A stretch of DNA of 34,223 nt from Burkholderiaceae bacterium (GCA_017856435.1 JAFMFB010000026.1:1-34223), one strand, 5' to 3'; positions 8,133-17,255 are shown, counted from the stretch's first letter. Made by a program: numbers and translations. Notes: generated by a model not told the origin, from the letters alone.

Positions 8133-10049
8133 ATGTTTGATTACGTTCGCAAGCACACAAAGTTGATGATGGGCCTTCTATTCCTGCTCATCATTCCGTC
8201 CTTTGTGCTGTTTGGTATCGACGGCTACAACCGTTTTCGGGAAAAGGGCGCTGTCGTGGCCCGGGTGGATGGCAATGATGTCACCCAGACGGAATGGGAG
8301 GCTGCCCATAAGCGTGAGGTTGACCGCCTGCGATCAGTGATGCCCAATCTTGATGCCAAATTGCTGGATTCACCCCAGGCACGCTACAGCACCTTGGAGC
8401 GGATGGTCCGAGAGCGGGTGCTTGCGCGCGCAGCCCAGGATGCGCATCTGCTCATAGGCGATGCCCGGCTGGCGCGCGAGTTGCAATCCAGCCCGGCGAT
8501 TGCCTCCTTGCGCCGCCCGGATGGCACCCTTGATATGGAGCGCTACCGCCTTTTGCTGGGTAGCCAGGGCATGACGCCGGAAATGTATGAGGCCAATGTT
8601 CGGCAAGACCTGTCCGTGCGGCAGGTTGAGTCGGGTCTGATGCAAACTGGTTTTGCCCCGCCGGTGTTGGCAGACCTTATTCTCAACGCTTACTTCCAGC
8701 GACGGGAAGTTCAGTTGGCCCGTTTTGAAGCCAAGGATTTTGCATCTCGAATCAATCTGACCGATGCTGAGCTCGAGACTTATTACCAAGCGAATCAATC
8801 GCTCTTTCGTTCGCCCGAATTGGTGCGTATCGAGTACCTGGTCCTGGACCTGGATGCCATCAAGAAAACCATTGCCGTGAACGAGCAGGATTTGAAGACG
8901 TATTACGAACAGAATGTCGCCAGTCTCAGCGGTGGCGAGGAGCGTCGAGCCAGTCATATTCTGCTGGCTGCCGGCAAGGATGCTCCGGTGAGCGAGCGTG
9001 AAAAAGCCAAAGCCAAGGCTGAGGCGCTATTGGCCAAGTTGCGTCAGTCACCCAAAGACTTTGCCGAGCTTGCGCGCAAAGAGTCGCAGGACCCCGGTTC
9101 GGCTGCCAAGGGGGGCGATCTTGACTTCTTTTCCCGGGGGGCAATGGTGAAACCCTTTGAAGATGCGGCTTTTGCCATGTCCAAAGGCGAGATCAGCCCA
9201 GTGGTGGAATCAGACTTTGGCTACCACATCATCAAGCTCACCGACATTAAAGCCCCAAAACGCAAGTCCTATGAGGAGCTGCGTCCGTCTATCGAAGCCG
9301 ATCTCAAGGCGCAGCAAGCGCAGAAGAAATTTGCCGAAGCTGCCGAGATTTTCAGCAACACCGTTTATGAGCAGTCCGATAGCCTGAAGCCCGCTGCAGA
9401 GCGACTTAAGCTGGAAGTGAAGACGGCCGCAAATCTGCAACGCCAGCCTGGTCCAGGCGCCACGGGTGTGTTGGCCAATCCCAAGTTTCTTGAGGCGGTC
9501 TTCAGTTCAGATGCCATTGAGAGCAAGCGAAATACCCAGGCCATTGAGGTGGGGCCGAGCCAGTTGGTCTCCGCGCGTATTGTTGAATACAAAGCTGCCA
9601 GTACCCTGCCCTTGAGTGATGTCAGCGCCCGGGTTCGTGAACTGCTGATCAATAGCAAGGCATCTGAGCTGGCCCGTCAGGAAGGCGAAAAAAAGCTGGC
9701 TGAATGGAAAGTCAGCCCTGACAAGGCCAGCTTCAAGCCTGCACAGACCCTGTCTCGTGACCAGTCACAGGGCACGGCGCCCCAGTTGCTGGAGGCTGTG
9801 ATGCGTGCCGATGCCAAGTCTGTCCCAACCTTGGTTGGCATCGATCTGGGCTCACAAGGCTATGCGATAGCCCGCATCAACCGCGTATTTGCCCGCGAGA
9901 CGCCTGCTGCGGATCTGCAAAAGGCAGAGCGAGGTCAACTGGCGCAGTCCTGGGCAGCAGCGCAAGCCCAGGCCTATACCAAACTTCTGCAACAGCGCTA
10001 TAAGGCTGAAATCAAGGTCCCGGCACCGTCGGCAGACCCCAGGTCCTGA
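8133..10049 (+). CDS. ppiD: Periplasmic peptidyl-prolyl isomerase/foldase PpiD
   Basis: Encodes 638 residues, close to the family length. A single membrane anchor lies at about residues 10-30 (LMMGLLFLLIIPSFVLFGI); the rest is periplasmic. A SurA-type N-terminal chaperone region follows (VDGNDVTQTEWEAAHKREVD onward). A parvulin PPIase domain spans about residues 274-370 (SHILLA, FAELARKESQDPGSAAKGGDLDFFSRG, FGYHIIKL), then a second SurA-like C-terminal part. PpiD works near the Sec translocon, helping outer-membrane and periplasmic proteins fold. The frame is open to an ATG at 8094, but that lies inside the terminator hairpin; ATG 8133 starts directly at MFDYVRKH as in homologues. hupB-ppiD is a conserved neighbourhood in proteobacteria. 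Confidence 0.93.
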   Translation: MFDYVRKHTKLMMGLLFLLIIPSFVLFGIDGYNRFREKGAVVARVDGNDVTQTEWEAAHKREVDRLRSVMPNLDAKLLDSPQARYSTLERMVRERVLARAAQDAHLLIGDARLARELQSSPAIASLRRPDGTLDMERYRLLLGSQGMTPEMYEANVRQDLSVRQVESGLMQTGFAPPVLADLILNAYFQRREVQLARFEAKDFASRINLTDAELETYYQANQSLFRSPELVRIEYLVLDLDAIKKTIAVNEQDLKTYYEQNVASLSGGEERRASHILLAAGKDAPVSEREKAKAKAEALLAKLRQSPKDFAELARKESQDPGSAAKGGDLDFFSRGAMVKPFEDAAFAMSKGEISPVVESDFGYHIIKLTDIKAPKRKSYEELRPSIEADLKAQQAQKKFAEAAEIFSNTVYEQSDSLKPAAERLKLEVKTAANLQRQPGPGATGVLANPKFLEAVFSSDAIESKRNTQAIEVGPSQLVSARIVEYKAASTLPLSDVSARVRELLINSKASELARQEGEKKLAEWKVSPDKASFKPAQTLSRDQSQGTAPQLLEAVMRADAKSVPTLVGIDLGSQGYAIARINRVFARETPAADLQKAERGQLAQSWAAAQAQAYTKLLQQRYKAEIKVPAPSADPRS

Positions 10050-10059
10050 GCGTTGCCGG

Positions 10060-10065
10060 TATAAT
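10060..10065 (+). promoter_or_regulatory. -10 element for tRNA-His
   Basis: A perfect TATAAT lies 12 bases before the tRNA-His 5' end, placing transcription start close to the mature end. I see no convincing -35 hexamer at the right distance; it would fall in the last codons of ppiD. Confidence 0.5.
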
Positions 10066-10076
10066 TTCTACCCTGT

Positions 10077-10153
10077 GGTGGCTGTAGCTCAGTTGGTAGA
10101 GTCCCAGATTGTGATTCTGGTCGTCGTGGGTTCGAGTCCCATCAGCCACCCCA
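10077..10153 (+). tRNA. tRNA-His (anticodon GTG)
   Basis: The acceptor stem is GTGGCTG (10078-10084) with CAGCCAC (10143-10149). The extra G at -1 (10077) faces C73 (10150), the histidine identity pair, and CCA is encoded at 10151-10153. The anticodon stem CCAGA/TCTGG encloses TTGTGAT with anticodon GTG at 10111-10113. The T-loop reads TTCGAGT. It begins 28 bases after the ppiD stop. Confidence 0.97.
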
Positions 10154-10177
10154 TTAGCCGCCCTATCTGAAACAACA

Positions 10178-10208
10178 AAAAGCCCGCATCTTTTCAGTGC
10201 GGGCTTTT
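10178..10208. terminator. Bidirectional terminator, tRNA-His / fumarase
   Basis: An 11-base-pair stem, AAAAGCCCGCA (10178-10188) with TGCGGGCTTTT (10198-10208), has a nine-base loop. It has T-rich ends on both strands, so it can end tRNA-His on plus and fumarase on minus. Confidence 0.85.
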
Positions 10209-10282
10209 CATTTGGGGCGATGATTCTTGTACGGACAAGGCGCTCAGAATTGTTTCAGAGCGCCAAATCACATGAGTTTGAT

Positions 10283-11836
10283 TCAGGCTGTGGTGAGTGC
10301 TATTCCCTTGAATTCGCCGCTGGCAATACGCTCACTCCATTGCGCCGGACCCGTGATGTGGGCGCTGGTGCCGCCGGCGTCTACTGCAACGGTTACTGGC
10401 ATGTCCACCACATCAAATTCATAGATGGCCTCCATGCCCAGATCGGCAAAAGCCAGTACGCGAGCCTTCTTGATGGCTTTGGACACCAGGTAGGCAGCAC
10501 CCCCCACTGCCATCAGGTAGGCACTCTTATGCTTTTTGATCGCAGCAATGGCTTCCGGCCCGCGTTCTGCCTTGCCTACCATGGCGATCAGCCCGGTCTG
10601 GGCCAGCATCATCTCGGTAAATTTATCCATGCGGGTGGAGGTGGTGGGGCCAGCCGGTCCCACGGCCTCATCGCCCACCGGATCGACCGGCCCAACGTAG
10701 TAGATCACCCGATTCGTGAAGTCCACCGGTAGCTTTTCGCCCTTGGCCAGCATATCCTGAATGCGCTTGTGGGCGGCATCGCGGCCGGTCAGCAACTTGC
10801 CATTGAGCAGCAAGGTTTGACCGGGTTTCCAGCTGGCTACCTCGGCAGGACTGAGGGCGTTGAGGTCAACCCGTTGGCTCTTCTGGGTGTCGGGCATCCA
10901 ATCAACCTTGGGCCAAAGATCCAGGCTGGGTGGATCGAGATAAACGGGACCAGAGCCATCCAGCGTGAAATGGGCATGGCGTGTGGCGGCGCAATTGGGA
11001 ATCATGGCCACCGGCTTGCTGGCAGCATGGGTGGGGTACATCTTGATCTTCACATCCAGCACCGTCGTCAGCCCGCCCAGGCCCTGGGCACCAATACCCA
11101 GCGCATTGACCTTTTCGTACAGCTCAAGCCTCAACTCTTCGGTCTGGGTCAAGGCGGCTCCCTGCCTGGACTTGGTCTGTAGCTGGTACATGTCCAGATC
11201 TTCCATCAGACTTTCCTTGGCCATCAGGGCTGCCTTTTCGGCCGTGCCGCCAATACCGATGCCCAGCATGCCCGGCGGACACCAGCCAGCGCCCATAGTC
11301 GGAACGGTCTTGAGCACCCAATCCACAATTGAGTCGCTGGGGTTGAGCATGACCATCTTGCTCTTGTTTTCGCTGCCACCTCCTTTGGCGGCCACCGTCA
11401 CTTCGACAGTATCGCCCGCCACAATCTCGGTGAAGATCACCGCGGGCGTGTTGTCACGGGTGTTCTTGCGCAGGAACTGCGGGTCGGCCAGCACCGAGGC
11501 GCGCAAGGTGTTGTCAGGATGCGTATAGGCGCGACGTACTCCCTCATTGATCGCATCCTCAAGGCTGCCCGTGAAACCCTCCCAGCGCACATTCATGCCC
11601 ACTTTCAAAAACACATTCACGATGCCGGTGTCCTGACAGATGGGCCGGTGTCCGATGGCGCTCATCTTGCTATTGGTCAGGATCTGGGCAATCGCATCTT
11701 TGGCAGCCGGGCTTTGCTCGCGCTCGTAGGCGCGTGCCAGATGGCTGATGTAGTCGGCGGGATGGTAATAGCTGATGTACTGCAGCGCGGCGGCAATCGA
11801 GTCAATTAGGTCAATTTGTTTAATAGATGTAGGCAT
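10283..11836 (-). CDS. fumA: Fumarate hydratase, class I (iron-sulfur)
   Basis: Encodes 517 residues and interconverts fumarate and L-malate in the TCA cycle using an oxygen-sensitive [4Fe-4S] cluster. The three cluster cysteines are visible: Cys67 (RPICQDTG), Cys186 (GAGWCPPGMLG) and Cys282 (IPNCAATRH), spaced almost as in E. coli FumA. The C-terminal beta domain carries VDFTNRVIYYVGPVDP and GPAGPTTSTRMD. The ATG at 11836 is chosen because homologues begin a few residues before IKQ-DLIDSIADALQYISYYHP; an in-frame ATG at 11875 would overlap the upstream gene by 20 bases. It follows the YqhA-type gene by 19 bases on the same strand and probably shares its transcript. It ends at the shared terminator with tRNA-His. 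No class II (FumC) gene is in the window. Confidence 0.95.
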   Translation of the reverse strand: MPTSIKQIDLIDSIAAALQYISYYHPADYISHLARAYEREQSPAAKDAIAQILTNSKMSAIGHRPICQDTGIVNVFLKVGMNVRWEGFTGSLEDAINEGVRRAYTHPDNTLRASVLADPQFLRKNTRDNTPAVIFTEIVAGDTVEVTVAAKGGGSENKSKMVMLNPSDSIVDWVLKTVPTMGAGWCPPGMLGIGIGGTAEKAALMAKESLMEDLDMYQLQTKSRQGAALTQTEELRLELYEKVNALGIGAQGLGGLTTVLDVKIKMYPTHAASKPVAMIPNCAATRHAHFTLDGSGPVYLDPPSLDLWPKVDWMPDTQKSQRVDLNALSPAEVASWKPGQTLLLNGKLLTGRDAAHKRIQDMLAKGEKLPVDFTNRVIYYVGPVDPVGDEAVGPAGPTTSTRMDKFTEMMLAQTGLIAMVGKAERGPEAIAAIKKHKSAYLMAVGGAAYLVSKAIKKARVLAFADLGMEAIYEFDVVDMPVTVAVDAGGTSAHITGPAQWSERIASGEFKGIALTTA

Positions 11837-11855
11837 GAACAATTCTGCAGATAAG

Positions 11856-12467
11856 TCAATGATTTGAGTTGGCATGAATGACGCTATTGAGCAGTCGGTC
11901 GGTGTACGCTATGGACAAAGCGCTCAATAGAAAAGTGACATGGATAAGGGTTTGCCACATCATGACTGTCTCGGTGTAGTTTGCGGCGTTGATGAAGGTT
12001 TTAAGCAAATGTATCGATGAGATGCCGATAATGGCAGTCGCCAGTTTGACCTTTAGGACCGAGGCGTTGACATGGCTTAGCCATTCTGGTTGATCGGGAT
12101 GGCCTTCTAGGTCCATGCGACTTACAAATGTTTCATATCCTCCAACGATCACCATGATCAGCAGGTTGGAGATCATCACTACATCGATAAGGGCCAGAAC
12201 GACTAGCATGATGATGGTTTCGTTCAGGTGGCCGCTTGTGATAGGCTCCTTGTAACCAACGCTTGTTACCAAAGCCTGAAGGGCAGCCTGATTGCCAAAC
12301 GCTGCCTCAATAAGATGGGTCAATTCGAGCAAGAAGTGGTAGACATAGACTGCCTGAGCTGCAATCAATCCAATGTACAAGGGGAGTTGTAGCCATCTGC
12401 TGGCAAATATGATTCTGGGTACAGGTCGCAGACGTCGGGGCTCGGATGGCGCAGGTAAATTTGACAT
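11856..12467 (-). CDS. yqhA: YqhA-family (TIGR00645/UPF0114) inner-membrane protein
   Basis: Encodes 203 residues with four hydrophobic segments, near residues 27-47, 83-106, 140-158 and 168-186. The conserved family feature is the second to third region: [19 protein letters not shown], then [24 protein letters not shown], then [18 protein letters not shown]. The basic N-terminus ([13 protein letters not shown]) suggests a cytoplasmic start. The function of the family is unknown to me. It sits 19 bases upstream of class I fumarase on the same strand, so the two are probably cotranscribed, and it is divergent from acs with 145 bases between the starts. The symbol follows the E. coli family name and is only a homology label. 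Confidence 0.85.
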   Translation of the reverse strand: MSNLPAPSEPRRLRPVPRIIFASRWLQLPLYIGLIAAQAVYVYHFLLELTHLIEAAFGNQAALQALVTSVGYKEPITSGHLNETIIMLVVLALIDVVMISNLLIMVIVGGYETFVSRMDLEGHPDQPEWLSHVNASVLKVKLATAIIGISSIHLLKTFINAANYTETVMMWQTLIHVTFLLSALSIAYTDRLLNSVIHANSNH

Positions 12468-12479
12468 GGGAAATATGAG

Positions 12480-12523
12480 CCCACTCGTTGGGGTGAGTAG
12501 GACAAGGACTCAACGAGAGTGGG
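12480..12523. repeat. Imperfect inverted repeat in the yqhA-acs divergent region
   Basis: CCCACTCGTTG (12480-12490) pairs with CAACGAGAGTGGG (12511-12523) over 11 base pairs with a two-base bulge, enclosing 20 bases. It lies between divergent starts, so it could be an operator for either gene or a leader hairpin. No regulator family is recognisable. Confidence 0.45.
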
Positions 12524-12612
12524 ATTTTGCCCTAGTTTTCGGTAGAAAATCAGTCAAAATTACTGTTAACCACACCGCCCAAGGGCTTTTTTCTTTATCG
12601 AGGATTTTTAAC

Positions 12613-14607
12613 ATGAGTGCTCCCAGCTCAGCGATTCAGTCGGTCTTGGTTGAAAACCGTGTTTTCCCGCCTGCGAATTCGGTGGTGAAAGCCGCGAGGG
12701 TTTCTGGCATGGCGCAGTACCAGGCCATGTGTGACGCCTTTGATCGTGATTTCGAGGGCACCTGGGCTCGGTTGGCGCGCGAGAACCTCGACTGGCACAA
12801 GCCCTTCACCAAAATCCTGAACCAATCCAACAAACCCTTCTACAAGTGGTTTGAAGACGGGCAACTCAATGCTTCGGCCAACTGCCTTGACCGTCATGTC
12901 GGCACCGCTGCGGAAAACCGGACAGCGATCATTTTCGAATCGGACGATGGCAAGGTCACCCGGGTGACCTACAGGGAATTGCTGGCCAGGGTCAGCAAGT
13001 TTGCCAACGCCCTTAAATCACAGGGCATCAAAAAGGGTGATCGGGTCCTGATCTACATGCCCATGACGATCGAGGGCGTGGTGGCGATGCAGGCGTGCGC
13101 CCGGATTGGCGCCACTCATTCGGTCGTATTTGGGGGGTTTTCTGCCAAGTCCTTGCAGGAGCGGGTTATCGACGCAGGGGCGGTGGCGGTCATTACGGCC
13201 AACTACCAGATGCGGGGTGGCAAAGAGTTACCCCTGAAGGCGATTGTGGATGAGGCCCTCGGCATGGGCGGCTGCGAGACCATCAAAACCGTCCTGGTGT
13301 TTCAGCGTACCTCAACTGCCTGCAATATGGTGGCAGGGCGGGATAAAACCTTTGACGAGGTGCTCAAGGGCCAGAGCGAGGTGTGCAAGCCCGAACAGGT
13401 TGGCGCCGAACACCCCTTGTTCATTCTCTATACCTCCGGATCCACAGGCAAACCCAAAGGTGTCCAGCATTCGACGGCGGGCTACCTGCTGTGGGCCAAA
13501 CTGACGATGGAATGGACGTTTGATGTCCAGCCCAAGGACGTCTTTTGGTGCACCGCAGATATTGGCTGGATCACCGGCCACACCTATGTGGCGTACGGTC
13601 CTCTGGCGGCAGGAGCCACCCAGGTCATTTTCGAAGGAGTTCCTACGTTCCCCCATGCCGGCCGTTTCTGGCAAATGATCGAAAAGCACAAGGTGTCGAT
13701 TTTTTACACCGCACCGACTGCCATTCGCTCGCTGATCAAGGCGGCAGAAACAGACGAAAAAGTTCATCCCAAAAACTGGAACCTGAACTCCCTGCGCTTG
13801 CTGGGTTCCGTGGGTGAGCCCATCAACCCAGAGGCCTGGATGTGGTACTACCGAAATGTCGGGGCAGAGCGTTGTCCGATTGTCGACACCTTCTGGCAGA
13901 CCGAGACCGGGGGGCACATGATCACCCCGCTTCCGGGCGCAACACCCCTGGTGCCCGGATCCTGCACCTTGCCACTTCCTGGAATTCACGCTGCCATTGT
14001 GGATGAGACCGGCAAGGACATGCCTCACGGGTCTGGGGGAATTCTGGTGGTGAAGAAGCCCTGGCCTTCGATGATTCGCACGATCTGGGGTGACCCGGAG
14101 CGCTTCAAGAAGAGTTACTTCCCCAGTGAGCTTGGGGGCTACTATTTGGCCGGTGACGGTGCTGTGCGCAGTGCTGACCGCGCCTACTTCCGGATCACAG
14201 GTCGGATTGACGATGTCCTCAATGTGTCGGGCCACCGCCTGGGTACGATGGAAATCGAGTCTGCGCTGGTCGCCAAGACCGACCTGGTGGCAGAGGCGGC
14301 GGTGGTAGGGCGGCCTGACGATGTGACCGGCGAGGCGATCTGTGCCTTTGTGGTGCTCAAACGGGCTCGCCCTACGGGAGAAGAAGCCAGGCAGATTGCC
14401 GCCGAATTGCGCAACTGGGTGGCCAAGGAAATTGGTCCGATCGCTAAGCCCAAGGACATCCGTTTTGGTGACAACTTGCCCAAAACCCGTTCGGGCAAGA
14501 TCATGCGACGGCTATTACGTTCCCTGGCCAAGGGCGAAGCAATTACCCAGGACACCACCACGCTGGAAAACCCCGCGATCCTGGACCAGCTGGCGCAGAC
14601 CAACTAG
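12613..14607 (+). CDS. acs: Acetate--CoA ligase (acetyl-CoA synthetase)
   Basis: Encodes 664 residues and activates acetate to acetyl-CoA through acetyl-AMP. The ACS N-terminal cap is present ([23 protein letters not shown]). The AMP-binding core shows [31 protein letters not shown] and [11 protein letters not shown]. Trp428 in the last motif matches the Trp that limits the pocket to acetate in Salmonella Acs; the preceding residue is Phe instead of the usual Trp. The C-terminal hinge and lid contain [21 protein letters not shown] and the catalytic, usually acetylation-controlled Lys629 (TRSGKIMRR). The ATG at 12613 has GAGGA eight bases upstream; the frame is open further upstream but that stretch lies in the intergenic region. 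Propionate as a minor substrate cannot be excluded. A strong terminator follows. Confidence 0.94.
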   Translation: MSAPSSAIQSVLVENRVFPPANSVVKAARVSGMAQYQAMCDAFDRDFEGTWARLARENLDWHKPFTKILNQSNKPFYKWFEDGQLNASANCLDRHVGTAAENRTAIIFESDDGKVTRVTYRELLARVSKFANALKSQGIKKGDRVLIYMPMTIEGVVAMQACARIGATHSVVFGGFSAKSLQERVIDAGAVAVITANYQMRGGKELPLKAIVDEALGMGGCETIKTVLVFQRTSTACNMVAGRDKTFDEVLKGQSEVCKPEQVGAEHPLFILYTSGSTGKPKGVQHSTAGYLLWAKLTMEWTFDVQPKDVFWCTADIGWITGHTYVAYGPLAAGATQVIFEGVPTFPHAGRFWQMIEKHKVSIFYTAPTAIRSLIKAAETDEKVHPKNWNLNSLRLLGSVGEPINPEAWMWYYRNVGAERCPIVDTFWQTETGGHMITPLPGATPLVPGSCTLPLPGIHAAIVDETGKDMPHGSGGILVVKKPWPSMIRTIWGDPERFKKSYFPSELGGYYLAGDGAVRSADRAYFRITGRIDDVLNVSGHRLGTMEIESALVAKTDLVAEAAVVGRPDDVTGEAICAFVVLKRARPTGEEARQIAAELRNWVAKEIGPIAKPKDIRFGDNLPKTRSGKIMRRLLRSLAKGEAITQDTTTLENPAILDQLAQTN

Positions 14608-14656
14608 TTACTTCAACGGACCGCGCTGTGCTGTGGTCAATTTACCTACGCACATT

Positions 14657-14684
14657 AAAAAAGCCCGCATCTGCGGGCTTTTTT
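14657..14684. terminator. Bidirectional terminator, acs / cytochrome c
   Basis: AAAAAAGCCCGCA (14657-14669) is the reverse complement of TGCGGGCTTTTTT (14672-14684), with a very short loop that opens to about six bases. Both strands carry six T residues at the exit, fitting the convergent genes on each side. Confidence 0.9.
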
Positions 14685-14705
14685 CTGTATACGATCGGGT
14701 GGCGA

Positions 14706-15011
14706 TTACTTGGTTGCCAGGATCCAGGCCACCAGTTTTTTGGCCTCGGCCTCACTGACTTGCGGGTTGGCAGGCATGGGTACCGGCCCCCAGGTGCCAG
14801 AGCCACCTTTGATTACTTTGGTCGCTAGTTTGTCGGCAGCAGACTTGTCACCGGCATATTTTTTGGCGATGTCTTTATAGGCTGGGCCAACCAGTTTTTT
14901 GTCCACCGCATGGCAGGCCATACAGTTTTTTGAAGTGGCCAGTGCTTGATCGGCGAAAGCGGGGGAAGTTACAGCGACAGCTGCAACCAAGGCAAACAGG
15001 GCTCGTATCAT
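14706..15011 (-). CDS. Small class I c-type cytochrome (c551/c8-like)
   Basis: Encodes 101 residues with a signal peptide (MIRALFALVAAVAVTSPAFA, cleaved before DQAL), so it is periplasmic. The haem site is CMACH (Cys30, Cys33, His34) and the sixth ligand is Met79 in WGPVPMPANP. This matches the short cytochrome c551/c8 family, which passes electrons from the bc1 complex to terminal oxidases, peroxidases or denitrification enzymes. GAGG lies five bases before the ATG at 15011 when the AA spacer and the adjacent upstream ATG (15014) are counted; either ATG of the pair could be used. The longer frame to 15092 would bury the signal peptide and is unlikely. It is a single gene, divergent from the small Trp-rich gene. 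The redox partner is not visible in the window. Confidence 0.93.
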   Translation of the reverse strand: MIRALFALVAAVAVTSPAFADQALATSKNCMACHAVDKKLVGPAYKDIAKKYAGDKSAADKLATKVIKGGSGTWGPVPMPANPQVSEAEAKKLVAWILATK

Positions 15012-15112
15012 CATTTCCTCGTGAGGTAGGTTAAAGTTCTCTGAGAACGCCATTGTAAGGGTTTGGGATGACAGCCAGAATTCAGCGGTCAATGGTTATT
15101 TAAGGATTCGCC

Positions 15113-15355
15113 ATGTATTTTTTGGGCTTGGGTATCGTATTGCTGCTGCTGAAGTACCTTGAAATCGGCCCGATCGCCACCTGGAGCTGGTGGCTGGTCT
15201 CGGCTCCCTTTGCTTTGGCTGTTATTTGGTGGTCATGGGCCGATGCCTCAGGCTACACAAGAAAAAAAGCTGTTGAAAAAGATGAGCGGCGGCGACAGGA
15301 GCGGACGGACCGGCAGAAAGAAGCTATTGGGCTGGGAAGGGATGGGAAAGGGTGA
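15113..15355 (+). CDS. Small Trp-rich membrane protein (TIGR04438-like)
   Basis: Encodes 80 residues. The first 43 are hydrophobic and hold six tryptophans (24, 26, 27, 39, 40, 42), probably two short membrane helices separated around GPIATWSWW. The second half is a charged, likely helical cytoplasmic tail (KKAVEKDERRRQERTDRQKE). This matches my memory of a small Trp-rich family found in Burkholderiales whose function is unknown. AAGGA lies seven bases before the ATG, supporting the start. It is divergent from the cytochrome c gene and 55 bases upstream of ggt, with which it could be cotranscribed. Confidence 0.8.
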   Translation: MYFLGLGIVLLLLKYLEIGPIATWSWWLVSAPFALAVIWWSWADASGYTRKKAVEKDERRRQERTDRQKEAIGLGRDGKG

Positions 15356-15410
15356 GGGAGAGCGCCGCTAGCTGACAGGATGGCTTGTACAGTTGCACTT
15401 TTGAGCTGAC

Positions 15411-17174
15411 ATGAAGCGGCACGCGCGGTTTTTTACCTGGCGACATTTCTTCTGCGCCGTCTTGCTGGTGCAGGCCATGACTCTGGGCTGGGCTCAACAA
15501 GTCATTACGCCCAAAAAAAATTTTGCAGTGGCGACTGCTCATCCCTTGGCCACTCATGCCGGCTTTGAGGTCCTGCGTCAGGGCGGTTCGGCTGTCGATG
15601 CGGCCATCGCGGCCCAGATGGTGCTGACCCTGGTGGAGCCGCAAGCCAGCGGCATCGGCGGCGGCGCATTTTTGCTCCACTGGGATGGACAGATTGTCGA
15701 TGCCTGGGATGGTCGTGAAACCGCACCGGCTGAAGTCGATGAGCATCTTTTTATTCAGGCCGATGGCCAACCCATGGCCTTCATGCAGGCGGTGGTGGGC
15801 GGTCGCTCGGTTGGGGTCCCCGGCCTGGTGAAAATGCTGGAACAGGCGCATCGACAGCATGGCCAGTTGCCCTGGGCCAGGCTCTTCGAGTCTGCGATCA
15901 CACTATCAGAAGAAGGTTTTCTGATCACGCCTAGACTTCACCGGCGCTTGCAGGAGTCAGCGGATTTGCTGAAGCAGGATGCGCAGGCGAGGGCACTTTA
16001 CTTTGATGCTAAAGGGCAGCCCTATCCGGTGGGCCATCGATTGCGAAACCCCGCGCTGGCGCGCATACTCAGCCAAATTGCCCGCCGCGGCAGTGATGCC
16101 TTTTATCTGGGGCCAGTGGCCGCGGACATGGTCCGACGGGTTCGCAACCACGCTCTCAATCCAGGCCGGATGAGTTTGCAGGACCTGTCTGCATATCAGC
16201 CTAGGCTTCGATCGGCCTTGTGTACCGACTGGCAGCAGGTTTGGAAGGTCTGCGGCTTTCCACCTCCCTCTTCGGGCCATCTGACCATCATGCAGATGCT
16301 GGGCATACTGACCCATCTGGAGGCAGCTGATTTGGATATGCGGGATGGTTTTCCCACACCTGACTGGTTGCATCGGTATACCGAAGTGGCCCGGCTGGCA
16401 TTTGCAGACCGGGCCCAGTTCATTGCAGATCCTGATTTTGTGGCGCCCCCGGCCGGCAACTGGCTCAGTCTGCTGGACCCTGCCTACCTACGCCAGCGTG
16501 CCTCGGCGGTGGGGCCGCGAAGCATGGGTAAAGCAGTTGCGGGTCAGCCGGGTGGTCGTCAAAGCGCCTACGCACCTCAGGCGCATCAGCCTGAATATGG
16601 AACCAGCCACCTGAGCGTGGTCGATTCAAAAGGCCGTGCCGTTGCCATGACAACCACGATCGAGGCAGTGTGGGGATCGCACATCATGTCTGATGGCGGT
16701 ACCGGTCTGCCTGGCGGGTTCATGCTCAACAACGAGCTCACTGACTTTTCATTTATGCCGATCGATGTGCAGGGTCGGCCCATAGCCAACCGTGTGCAAC
16801 CCGGCAAACGTCCCCGCTCCAGCATGAGCCCGACGCTGGTGTTTACCAAGCAAGATGGCCAACTGCAGCTGATCACCGGCTCGCCCGGCGGACAAGCCAT
16901 CATTCACTACACCGCCAAGAGCCTGATCGGAACTCTTCAATGGGGCCTCAGCCCGCAGCAGGCTGTGGAATTGCCCAATTTCGGCAGCTTCAATGGTCCA
17001 ACCGTGTTAGAGCGTGGGCGGTTTCCGGCCCAGACCCAAGAACGTTTGAAGTCCTTGGGCCACAGCGTGGAGGAAGCGCCCCTTGAAAGTGGCATTCAGA
17101 CTTTGTACCGCAAGTCTGATGGCTGGCTGGGAGGGGCCGATCCACGCCGTGAAGGGTCGGTGTTGGGTGACTAA
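15411..17174 (+). CDS. ggt: Gamma-glutamyltransferase
   Basis: Encodes 587 residues, exported by an N-terminal signal peptide (about residues 1-28, FFCAVLLVQAMTLGWA). The enzyme cleaves the gamma-glutamyl bond of glutathione in the periplasm and self-processes into two subunits. The predicted cleavage and catalytic residue is Thr398 in YGTSHLSVVD. Substrate-binding Arg102 (WDGRETAP), the double serine (RPRSSMSPT) and the oxyanion glycines (TGSPGGQAI) are all present. The segment between DFS and KRP is about four residues shorter than in E. coli but still long enough for the lid loop. Thr-Ser replaces the more common Thr-Thr at the nucleophile pair. No good ribosome-binding site precedes the ATG. 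It ends at a terminator shared with ilvD. Confidence 0.95.
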   Translation: MKRHARFFTWRHFFCAVLLVQAMTLGWAQQVITPKKNFAVATAHPLATHAGFEVLRQGGSAVDAAIAAQMVLTLVEPQASGIGGGAFLLHWDGQIVDAWDGRETAPAEVDEHLFIQADGQPMAFMQAVVGGRSVGVPGLVKMLEQAHRQHGQLPWARLFESAITLSEEGFLITPRLHRRLQESADLLKQDAQARALYFDAKGQPYPVGHRLRNPALARILSQIARRGSDAFYLGPVAADMVRRVRNHALNPGRMSLQDLSAYQPRLRSALCTDWQQVWKVCGFPPPSSGHLTIMQMLGILTHLEAADLDMRDGFPTPDWLHRYTEVARLAFADRAQFIADPDFVAPPAGNWLSLLDPAYLRQRASAVGPRSMGKAVAGQPGGRQSAYAPQAHQPEYGTSHLSVVDSKGRAVAMTTTIEAVWGSHIMSDGGTGLPGGFMLNNELTDFSFMPIDVQGRPIANRVQPGKRPRSSMSPTLVFTKQDGQLQLITGSPGGQAIIHYTAKSLIGTLQWGLSPQQAVELPNFGSFNGPTVLERGRFPAQTQERLKSLGHSVEEAPLESGIQTLYRKSDGWLGGADPRREGSVLGD

Positions 17175-17194
17175 GGGCCAAACAAGACCTGAAC

Positions 17195-17224
17195 AAAAAA
17201 GCCCGAGCAGAGGTGCTCGGGCTT
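17195..17224 (-). terminator. Terminator of ilvD (also at the ggt 3' end)
   Basis: AAGCCCGAGCA (17199-17209) pairs with TGCTCGGGCTT (17214-17224) around a four-base loop. The six A residues at 17195-17200 form a U-tract on the minus strand. The plus-strand exit is weaker, TTAAAGGTTTT. Confidence 0.85.
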
Positions 17225-17255
17225 AAAGGTTTTATCCTTTTGATCGGGCGCTTCT

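Noticed and set aside
12570-12596. GCCC-AA-GGGC followed by a T-run before acs, looking like an attenuator
   Set aside because: The loop would be two bases, leaving only about three base pairs of stem; too weak to support.
13312-14235. 307-codon open frame on minus inside acs
   Set aside because: It is fully within acs on the other strand, with no family resemblance.
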